Positions 1 through 5,282 of a stretch of DNA of 11,118 bases are shown in pieces. The translations under genes and the position numbers were made by a program. Origin of the DNA: Planctomycetota bacterium (lineage in GTDB: Bacteria > Planctomycetota > UBA1135 > UBA2386). Below the pieces are notes generated by a model, which made no database searches, was not told the DNA's origin, and saw nothing but the letters and a program-made list of their open reading frames with translations. The stretch lies in the NCBI GenBank assembly GCA_016793305.1, contig JAEUHU010000087.1, positions 1 to 11,118 on the forward strand, read 5' to 3'. Each line of letters starts with the position of its first letter. Position 1 is the stretch's first letter.

Positions 1-46
1 TTGGGGCGGGGGCGCAGGCCGGCGTGGCGGATGCGCGGGAGGTCGC

Positions 47-52
47 TATCGT
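47..52 (+). promoter_or_regulatory. possible -10 hexamer of the tRNA-Arg gene
   Basis: TATCGT lies 11 nt before the first base of the tRNA and fits the loose TANNNT pattern of a primary-sigma -10 box. A transcript starting about 7 nt further on would carry a 4-5 nt 5' leader. No good -35 element is visible 16-18 nt upstream, where the sequence is G-rich. The upstream 46 nt show no open gene feature. Confidence 0.2.
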
Positions 53-63
53 GCTGGCCGTCT

Positions 64-140
64 GCGCCCGTAGCTCAGTTGGATAGAGCACCGGTTTTCT
101 AAACCGGCGGTCCCAGGTTCGATCCCTGGCGGGCGTGCCA
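64..140 (+). tRNA. tRNA-Arg (anticodon UCU), CCA encoded
   Basis: A full cloverleaf can be drawn by hand. The 7-bp acceptor stem pairs 64-70 with 130-136, with one G-U at the end. The D arm pairs GCTC (73-76) with GAGC (86-89). The anticodon arm pairs CCGGT (91-95) with ACCGG (103-107) around the loop TTTCTAA, giving anticodon TCT at 98-100. The variable loop is 5 nt. The T arm pairs CCAGG (113-117) with CCTGG (125-129) around TTCGATC. The discriminator base is G137 and CCA is encoded at 138-140. The UCU anticodon reads AGA (and AGG by wobble), codons that should be rare in a genome this GC-rich. It stands alone, with no other tRNA nearby. Confidence 0.96.
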
Positions 141-161
141 GCTCCGCGGAGCGAAGCTGGC
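137..161 (+). repeat. inverted repeat overlapping the tRNA 3' CCA
   Basis: GCCAGCT (137-143) pairs perfectly with AGCTGGC (155-161), with an 11-nt loop that itself lies next to a 12-nt palindrome (141-152). The 5' arm includes the tRNA discriminator base and CCA, so this hairpin would compete with the mature 3' end in the precursor. It could mark the 3' processing site or form part of a two-hairpin terminator with the stem at 181-211. No T tract follows. Confidence 0.5.
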
Positions 162-180
162 GCCGCCAGGGCCCGGGCAC

Positions 181-211
181 GTCGCCTGCGCCGCGGCGCG
201 GCGCAGGCGAC
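181..211 (+). terminator. 14-bp perfect hairpin after tRNA-Arg, possible terminator
   Basis: The 14 bases at 181-194 are the exact reverse complement of 198-211, leaving a 3-nt loop (195-197). This very stable GC stem sits 41 nt after the tRNA CCA and 135 nt before the protease start, where a terminator separating the two units would be expected. There is no U-rich tract on either side, so it is not a canonical intrinsic terminator. In a GC-rich genome it may work as a tail-less hairpin or only as an RNA 3'-end protector. Confidence 0.4.
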
Positions 212-345
212 AGCGGCGATCCAACTGCGGCGGCCGTCGGTCAGGGCTGGCACACGCCCGACCGTGCACCGCCACCCAAGCGCCCTGTGTCGTTTCCGCC
301 GCCACGCCGCTGTACGAGTGACGTTCTCGTCGCCTCCCGATCCGA

Positions 346-2433
346 ATGACCAAGTTCCCCCGGCGTCCTGGTTCCCTTCTTTCCCTGGCTGTGCTCGCCG
401 CTGCGTGCGGCGGCGGCGGCGGTGGTGGAGCCGCCACCGCGTCGGTGTCCGGCTCGCTGCGCGTGCCCGAAGTCGCCCCGGCGACCCTCGACACCACGAG
501 CGAAGTCCTCTACCCGATGCGCGAAGGCGAAGTCGTCGTCTGGCTCGAGCCGGGCACCGATCCCGCGACGCTGGCGATGGACGGCTTCGAGCTCGTGCGC
601 GGCGGCAGTGGTTCGATCGCCGTGTTCCGCGCGCAGGCCGCGGCCGGCAAGTCGTCGCTGCGCTATGGGACGGCCACGGCCGACAGCGCCGAGAAGGCGA
701 CCAAGGACGCGTGCGACGAGATGAAGAAGCGCGCCGGCGTTCGCTGTGCCACGCCGAACTACCTGCTGAAGGCGTGTGTCGAGCCGAACGACACCTACTT
801 CGACAAGCAGTGGCACTACCCGCAGATCAACCTGCCGCAGACCTGGAACCTGACCCAGGGCTCGGCGAGCGTGATCGTCGCCGTGCTCGACACCGGCATC
901 GTCTCGGCGCACCCGGACTTCGCCGGCCGCCTGATCCAGGGCATCGACATGATCAGCGACCCGACCGCCGCCGGCGACGGCAACGGCCGCGACACCATTC
1001 CGGAGGACGAAGGCGACCTCGAGACCCCGCAGGGCAGCAGCTTCCACGGCACCCACGTCGCCGGGACCATCGGTGCCAACGGCAACGACGGGGCCGGCGT
1101 CGCGGGCGTCGACTGGAACTGCAAGCTGATGACCGTGCGTGTGCTCGGCCGCGGCGGTGGCACCATCGACGACATCGCCAACGGCATCCTGTGGGCCGCG
1201 GGCCTGCCGAACGACACCGGCACCGTGCCGGCGCAGCGCGCCGACATCATCAACATGAGCCTCGGTGGCCCGGGCCTGAACAGCGTGCTCGAACAGGCGT
1301 GCAATGCCGCCGCCAACGCGGGCGTGCTGCTGGTCGCCGCGGCCGGCAACGACAACACCAACCAGCCGGGCTCGCCGGCCGCGTTCGCGTCGGTGCTCTC
1401 GGTCGGGGCCGTCGACATCCTGCGCCAGCGCGCCCCGTACTCGAACTTCAACAGCACGATCGACATCTGGGCGCCGGGTGGCGACATGAGCCAGGATCGC
1501 AACGGCGACGGCTTCGCCGACGGCGTGCTGTCGTGCATGAGCAACGACCAGGGCCAGCTGTTCTTCGCGTTCGAGAACGGCACCTCGATGGCAGCTCCCC
1601 ACGTCGCCGGCGTCGCGGCGCTGGTGAAGGCCGCGAACCCGGCGCTGACCGCGAGCCAGATCCGCACCGTGCTGCTGAGCAACACCCAGGCCGGCGTCAG
1701 CCTGCCGAACAGCGGCCGCGTGCTCGATGCGCTGGCGGCGGTGCAGGCGGCGAACGGCGGCGGCGGCAGCGTGCCGCTGCTGGTCGCGACCCCGCAAGTG
1801 GTCGACTTCGGGGCGAGCACGACCACCTTGACCGTGGCGATCGAGAACCGCGGCAGTGGTTCGCTCGTGCAGACCACCTCGTCGGCGAACCCCACGGCCA
1901 CCTGGCTCGGTGGCAACCTGTTCGACACCATCGCCAGCAACGGCCTCGACTTCGACAGCCTCGAGCTGACCGTCGACCGCACGGGCCTGGCGAACGGCGT
2001 CTACCAGACGACCGTGACCGTCAACTACATCGATGGTTCCACCCCGGTCAGCATCGACATTCCGGTGCGGCTGCAGGTCGGCGCTTCGACCCCGACCACC
2101 GACACGATCTTCGTGCTGCTGCTCGATCCGGACACCTTCGCGACGCGCTACCAGACCTCGACGGCGAACGGCAGCTCGTTCGTGTTCTCGTTCGGCGGCG
2201 TGGCGGCGGGTGAGTACCTGCTGGTCGCCGGCACCGATCGCGACAACGACGACTTCCTCGGCGATGCCGGCGAGCTGTTCGGCGCCTGGCCGGATCTCGA
2301 CGACGCACAGGTGATCAGCGTGGTCGGCGGCGTGAACAGCACGGGCCTCGAGTTCGGCATGCAGGACCTCGTCACCGTGACCTCGGCCGGTGCCGACGCG
2401 GTGCGTGGTCGGGCGATCCGGAGGCTGCGGTGA
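346..2433 (+). CDS. subtilisin-like S8 serine protease, putative lipoprotein
   Basis: The predicted product (695 aa) is a secreted peptidase of family S8. A basic start and hydrophobic stretch lead to a lipobox-like LAAAC with Cys21, followed by seven glycines, so it is probably lipid-anchored in the envelope. Residues about 30-130 look like a propeptide. The catalytic domain spans about 170-465. The triad is visible as Asp182 (AVLDTGI), His234 (FHGTHVAG) and Ser414 (NGTSMAAPH), with oxyanion Asn335 (AAAGND). A Gly-rich linker (471-474) leads to a beta-sandwich resembling BACON/ASH-type repeats (about 477-580). A last domain (about 587-685) has an acidic DRDNDDFLGDAGE motif that could bind calcium. 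ATG 346 is the only ATG after the in-frame stop at 319. No Shine-Dalgarno sequence precedes it. The stop overlaps the next start by 4 nt. Family and active site are sure; substrate and accessory-domain names are not. Confidence 0.92.
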   Translation: MTKFPRRPGSLLSLAVLAAACGGGGGGGAATASVSGSLRVPEVAPATLDTTSEVLYPMREGEVVVWLEPGTDPATLAMDGFELVRGGSGSIAVFRAQAAAGKSSLRYGTATADSAEKATKDACDEMKKRAGVRCATPNYLLKACVEPNDTYFDKQWHYPQINLPQTWNLTQGSASVIVAVLDTGIVSAHPDFAGRLIQGIDMISDPTAAGDGNGRDTIPEDEGDLETPQGSSFHGTHVAGTIGANGNDGAGVAGVDWNCKLMTVRVLGRGGGTIDDIANGILWAAGLPNDTGTVPAQRADIINMSLGGPGLNSVLEQACNAAANAGVLLVAAAGNDNTNQPGSPAAFASVLSVGAVDILRQRAPYSNFNSTIDIWAPGGDMSQDRNGDGFADGVLSCMSNDQGQLFFAFENGTSMAAPHVAGVAALVKAANPALTASQIRTVLLSNTQAGVSLPNSGRVLDALAAVQAANGGGGSVPLLVATPQVVDFGASTTTLTVAIENRGSGSLVQTTSSANPTATWLGGNLFDTIASNGLDFDSLELTVDRTGLANGVYQTTVTVNYIDGSTPVSIDIPVRLQVGASTPTTDTIFVLLLDPDTFATRYQTSTANGSSFVFSFGGVAAGEYLLVAGTDRDNDDFLGDAGELFGAWPDLDDAQVISVVGGVNSTGLEFGMQDLVTVTSAGADAVRGRAIRRLR
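2420..2424 (+). promoter_or_regulatory. Shine-Dalgarno GGAGG for the small lipoprotein
   Basis: GGAGG lies 5 nt before the GTG at 2430, inside the last codons of the protease gene. It is the clearest ribosome binding site in the window and supports GTG 2430 as the start, with translation coupled to the upstream gene. Confidence 0.6.
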
Positions 2434-2822
2434 AGCGTCGGCGTTGGCTCGCGGTGGCCGCACTGGCTGCCGCGGCCTGCCGCGGAGGTCCCATGCCGGT
2501 TGGCAACGAGTCGCTTGGTTGGCCCGACTGGCGTGGGCCGGTGGTGCAGTGCCGCCATCTCGGCGATGGCGGTCTCGCCGTCGACCTGATCGCGCCGACC
2601 GCCGGGCACACGTTCGCGCTGCTGCGCGTCGAACCGCGGCAGGGTGGTGTCGACGTCGTCTGTGCCCACACGCCGCCGAAGGCGGACTTCGTCGCCCAGG
2701 TGATCACCCCGCACACGATCGAAGTGCCGGCCGAGCGGCTCGGCGCTGTGCGCGCGGTCGCGGTCTACGTCACGCAGGTCGATGGCGGCACGCGGCTCGC
2801 ACTCACCACGGCGCGACCGTGA
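2430..2822 (+). CDS. small putative lipoprotein of unknown function
   Basis: A 130-aa protein with a typical lipoprotein signal: MKRRRW, a run of alanines and leucines, then AAAAC with Cys17 as the lipidation site. The mature part (about 113 aa) has alternating hydrophobic residues suggestive of beta strands and two further cysteines (41 and 79) that could form a disulfide. I recognise no family. The GTG start overlaps the protease stop (GTGA) and has a GGAGG five bases upstream, so the two genes are very likely co-translated. The shared export route and tight linkage suggest a partner or envelope-side accessory of the protease, but nothing in the sequence shows what it does. It ends 15 nt before the stop of the convergent Tsr3-like gene. 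Confidence 0.75.
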   Translation: MKRRRWLAVAALAAAACRGGPMPVGNESLGWPDWRGPVVQCRHLGDGGLAVDLIAPTAGHTFALLRVEPRQGGVDVVCAHTPPKADFVAQVITPHTIEVPAERLGAVRAVAVYVTQVDGGTRLALTTARP

Positions 2823-2824
2823 AC

Positions 2825-2835
2825 CGGAGGCCGGC
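2825..2835. repeat. 11-mer CGGAGGCCGGC, copy 1, in a convergent junction
   Basis: It lies in the 15-nt gap between two convergent stop codons. The same 11-mer occurs at 5263-5273 in the only other convergent junction of the window, also 15 nt long. It contains a short self-complementary core (CCGG A GGCCGG) and may be part of a shared bidirectional termination signal. Confidence 0.45.
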
Positions 2836-2837
2836 GC

Positions 2838-3299
2838 TCAGCCGAGCCCGGCCGCGGTGACGTTGGCGAGGAACTGGTCCTTCCAGTGGTACCCGTCCAG
2901 CAGCGACGGGTCGTCGTCGCCGAGCAGGCGCCGCGCCACGTAGAGCGCTTCGATCGACGCGAGGCCCGCTTCGGGATCCTCGAACACCTTGCTGACCCGC
3001 GGGTAGGCGGTGCGCAGGTCGCCCGGGATCGAACGTTCGATCGGCGTGCCGATGACGCACGCGCGCAGCTGCGGCAGCCAGCGCCAGGTGGCGTCGAGCA
3101 GCAGCAGTGGGTGGCCGGCGTCGGCGCGCGACAGCGGCGGGGCGTCGACCGCGAGCAGCACGAAGCCGGTCGCGTCGAAGCGGGTGCCCGGCTTGCCGCG
3201 CAAGAACGTCATCTCCGGGCGGTCGTGCAGGAAGCGCAGCGAGCACTTCGCGATCCGTTCCTTCGGGTGGCGGATCACCGTGGTCGGGACCGGGCTCAT
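2838..3299 (-). CDS. Tsr3/DUF367-like aminocarboxypropyltransferase homologue
   Basis: A 153-aa protein that follows the layout of Tsr3, the archaeal/eukaryotic enzyme that transfers the 3-amino-3-carboxypropyl group of SAM to a small-subunit rRNA uridine. The N-terminal HPKERIAKCSL (11-21) parallels the DPKKCTGKKL-type motif of Tsr3. PPLSRAD (54-60) parallels its LSPxD element. LLLDATW (66-72) parallels the VVDCSW SAM-site motif, which is also close to the DTW motif of the tRNA enzyme TapT. SIEALYVA (115-122) and YHWKDQFLANV (137-147) parallel the conserved LSxxEAL and KWGxxFxELN tail. Length is near the family core. The ATG overlaps the stop of the upstream glycosyltransferase (ATGA), so it is co-transcribed with it. 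The homology is from motif memory only; the substrate (16S rRNA, tRNA or other) is inference. Confidence 0.65.
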   Translation of the reverse strand: MSPVPTTVIRHPKERIAKCSLRFLHDRPEMTFLRGKPGTRFDATGFVLLAVDAPPLSRADAGHPLLLLDATWRWLPQLRACVIGTPIERSIPGDLRTAYPRVSKVFEDPEAGLASIEALYVARRLLGDDDPSLLDGYHWKDQFLANVTAAGLG

Positions 3300-4390
3300 G
3301 GCGTGACCCCCGCGGGGCGGGCGTGCCGGGCCGTGCGTTCGAGCTGGCGCAGCACGGCGGCCTCGGCCGCTTGCACCGGGATGCCGAGCACGCACTGCGG
3401 CGTGACGCAGGTGCGGCGGCGGCACGGCCGGCACGGCACCGGGTGGAACAGCACCTCGTGCGGCTCGATGCCGTGCGCACGCGGGCCGTAGCGCAGGTGG
3501 TCCTTCGGACCGAACAGGGCGACGCAGCGTGCCCCCATCGCCGCCCCGAGGTGCAGCGGTCCGGTGTCGGCGGCGACGACGACGTCGCACTGCTGCATCA
3601 CGCCGGCGAGCCCGAGCAGTCCGAGCTGCTTGCCGTCGACGGCTCGCGCGCGTGGGGCGGCGGCGAGCACCGGCGCGGCGAGTTCGGCTTCGCCCGGGCC
3701 GAAGCCGACCAGCACGGCGATGCCGCGGGCGTCGAGGGTGCGCGCGAGCTCGGCGAAGTGCGTCACCGGCCAGCGCTTGAACGCCGCGAACGACGACGTG
3801 CCTGGATGCAGGAACACGCGCGGACCGGACAAGCCGGCGAACAGTTCGGCCGGTGGTGCGGGCACGGCCAGCACGGGCGCCGCCGGCACGCCGGAGAGAC
3901 CGATCGCGGCCAGCAGCCGGTGGCCGATGTCGGCGCGGTGTGGGATCGGCGTCGGCATCGGCACGGCGAGGTGGTAGGCGCGTTCGGCGCCTTCCCGCGC
4001 GGCGGGGGCATCGGGACCGACCTTGGTGGTGGCCCGCAAGCAGCGCACGTGCAGCACGCTCTTCTGGATGCCGTGCACGTCGAGCACCACGTCGAAGTGC
4101 TGCCGGCGCAGCCGCCACAGGCTGCCCGGGATCGCCGACCAGCGCTGGCGAGGGTAGACGTGCACCCGGTCGAGCTGCGGATGGCCCACCAGCAGCGAGC
4201 GGAACCGGTCCTCGACCAGGAAGTCGACCACCACGTCGGGCCGTTCCCGCTTCAGTGCCGCCACCGTCTCGAGCGCGAACAGCACGTCGCCGAGCGCCGA
4301 CAGCCGGATCACCAGCACGCGGCCGCCGTGAGGCAGGTAGCGGCCACCGGGCAGGGGCGGCGACGAGGCTTCGGGTGCTGGGCCGGACAT
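3296..4390 (-). CDS. glycosyltransferase family 9 (heptosyltransferase-like)
   Basis: This 364-aa enzyme should add a heptose or similar sugar to the lipopolysaccharide core at the inner membrane. It shows the GT9 signatures: VLVIRLSALGDVLFALE (25-41) with the likely catalytic Asp35, HPGTSS (195-200), LVGFGPGEAEL (227-237) and VVAADTGPLHLGAAMG (271-286). A C-terminal cysteine cluster (Cys320, 323, 328, 333) is typical of many GT9 proteins. The start is uncertain. ATG 4390 is chosen, ATG 4405 adds five residues, and GTG 4318 would begin at VLVIRL as most family members do, without the Pro/Gly-rich 24-residue lead. None has a Shine-Dalgarno sequence. It is divergent from the LPS kinase and overlaps the Tsr3-like gene by 4 nt. 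Family is sure; acceptor sugar is not. Confidence 0.9.
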   Translation of the reverse strand: MSGPAPEASSPPLPGGRYLPHGGRVLVIRLSALGDVLFALETVAALKRERPDVVVDFLVEDRFRSLLVGHPQLDRVHVYPRQRWSAIPGSLWRLRRQHFDVVLDVHGIQKSVLHVRCLRATTKVGPDAPAAREGAERAYHLAVPMPTPIPHRADIGHRLLAAIGLSGVPAAPVLAVPAPPAELFAGLSGPRVFLHPGTSSFAAFKRWPVTHFAELARTLDARGIAVLVGFGPGEAELAAPVLAAAPRARAVDGKQLGLLGLAGVMQQCDVVVAADTGPLHLGAAMGARCVALFGPKDHLRYGPRAHGIEPHEVLFHPVPCRPCRRRTCVTPQCVLGIPVQAAEAAVLRQLERTARHARPAGVTP

Positions 4391-4452
4391 CGAGCCGGCC
4401 AGCATCGCGATCGCCCGGCGGAGTTCCAGTGGGGCCGGGACGGCCCGCTGTC

Positions 4453-4458
4453 TATCCT
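4453..4458 (+). promoter_or_regulatory. putative leaderless -10 box of the LPS kinase gene
   Basis: TATCCT stands exactly 6 nt before the GTG start at 4465, the spacing expected if transcription begins at the start codon itself. There is no Shine-Dalgarno sequence between them. No clear -35 box is seen at 16-18 nt. The 74-nt divergent gap (4391-4464) holds nothing else obvious. Confidence 0.35.
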
Positions 4459-4464
4459 TGCCGC

Positions 4465-5262
4465 GTGGGCTCCTTCGACGAGTTCGTCGAACTGCGCGCG
4501 CGCGGCGCGATCGGCTGGGTGCGGGCGGACGTCGCTGCACACGGCCTCGAGGCGTTCTGGGCGGCGCTCGAACCGCTGCCCGGGGCCAAAGGCCGCGGCG
4601 GCGTCGGCCGCTTGGACCTCGGCAGCCTGCAGATGGTGGTCCGGCCGTTCCGGCGCGGGGGTGCACTCGGCACGCTGCTGCGCGATCGCTACCGCTCGCC
4701 GCAGCGGGCCCGGGCCGAACTCGCGACGCTGGCCGCGCTGCGCCACGAAGGCGTGCCGGTGGCTGTGCCGGTCGCGGCGGTGGCGCGGCGGCGCGGGGCG
4801 TTCTGGCGGCTGCGCCTGTGCACCGAATGGCTGCCCGATGCCGAGCCCGCGCCGGCGTTCCTGGCGCACCATCCGGAGCTGCGTCGGTACGCCGCGGGAG
4901 CGATCGGCACCGTGGTACGGCTCGCGTTCGCCGCGGGCCTGCACCACCCGGACCTGCACCCCGACAACGTGCTGTGCGTTGCGCGCGGCGACAAGGTGCG
5001 CGCCGTGCTGATCGACCTCGACCGGGCGACGCTGCGCGCCCCACTCGACGACGGCGAACGCGACGCGATGCTGGTCCGCATGCAGCGCTACCTGCTGCGG
5101 CATCGCCAGCAGCTCGCCGCCGTGCCGACCCGCCCCGAGACGATGCGCTTCCTGCGCGCCTTGTGGCCCGAACGGGTAGCCAGGCACGCGGCGTGGCGAC
5201 GCCTCGCGGCGAAGCTGCGCACGGCGCTGCGCCTGCGTGGCTGGTTCCGGCGCGGCGGCTGA
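4465..5262 (+). CDS. KdkA/WaaP-family lipopolysaccharide core kinase
   Basis: A 265-aa protein kinase-fold enzyme expected to phosphorylate a Kdo or heptose residue of the LPS inner core on the cytoplasmic face. MVVRPFRRGGAL (57-68) matches the VLRHYRRGGL nucleotide-loop region of KdkA. It is followed by RARAELATLAALRHEGVPV (81-99), the usual ExxxL..L...G(L/V)PVP stretch. The catalytic loop is HHPDLHPDNVL (160-170) with Asp163 and Asn168, and the metal-binding motif is LIDLDRATL with Asp184. Length fits the family. The GTG start at 4465 gives the natural N-terminus; upstream in-frame sequence is low-complexity. The divergent GT9 neighbour supports an LPS role. It could equally phosphorylate heptose (WaaP-type); the sequence does not settle which sugar is used. 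Confidence 0.85.
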   Translation: MGSFDEFVELRARGAIGWVRADVAAHGLEAFWAALEPLPGAKGRGGVGRLDLGSLQMVVRPFRRGGALGTLLRDRYRSPQRARAELATLAALRHEGVPVAVPVAAVARRRGAFWRLRLCTEWLPDAEPAPAFLAHHPELRRYAAGAIGTVVRLAFAAGLHHPDLHPDNVLCVARGDKVRAVLIDLDRATLRAPLDDGERDAMLVRMQRYLLRHRQQLAAVPTRPETMRFLRALWPERVARHAAWRRLAAKLRTALRLRGWFRRGG

Positions 5263-5282
5263 CGGAGGCCGGCCGCGTCAGC
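5258..5282. terminator. inverted repeat spanning two convergent stop codons
   Basis: GCTGACG (5258-5264) pairs perfectly with CGTCAGC (5276-5282) around an 11-nt loop that contains the palindrome GGCCGGCC. The left arm holds the kinase TGA and the right arm holds the amidohydrolase stop (TCA on the plus strand). The stem reads the same from both sides, so one element could serve both genes as a bidirectional terminator. There is no U tract. Confidence 0.4.
5263..5273. repeat. 11-mer CGGAGGCCGGC, copy 2, in a convergent junction
   Basis: Identical to 2825-2835 and in the same context: a 15-nt gap between convergent stop codons. Here it begins directly after the kinase TGA and overlaps the inverted repeat at 5258-5282. 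Confidence 0.45.

Noticed and set aside
64..211. tRNA-Arg plus inverted repeats as an integration site of a mobile element
   Set aside because: There is no integrase, no duplicated tRNA 3' end further along, and the following genes look chromosomal.
409..429. G-rich codon run after the protease lipobox as a possible frameshift or phase-variable tract
   Set aside because: It is a mixed GGC/GGT glycine repeat rather than a homopolymer, and the frame stays open with intact motifs on both sides.
241..2463. Long minus-strand open frame (740 codons) opposite the protease gene
   Set aside because: Its translation is Arg/Ala/Gly/His-rich with no recognisable motif, and the plus frame carries an intact protease. 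This is the usual antisense openness of GC-rich DNA.
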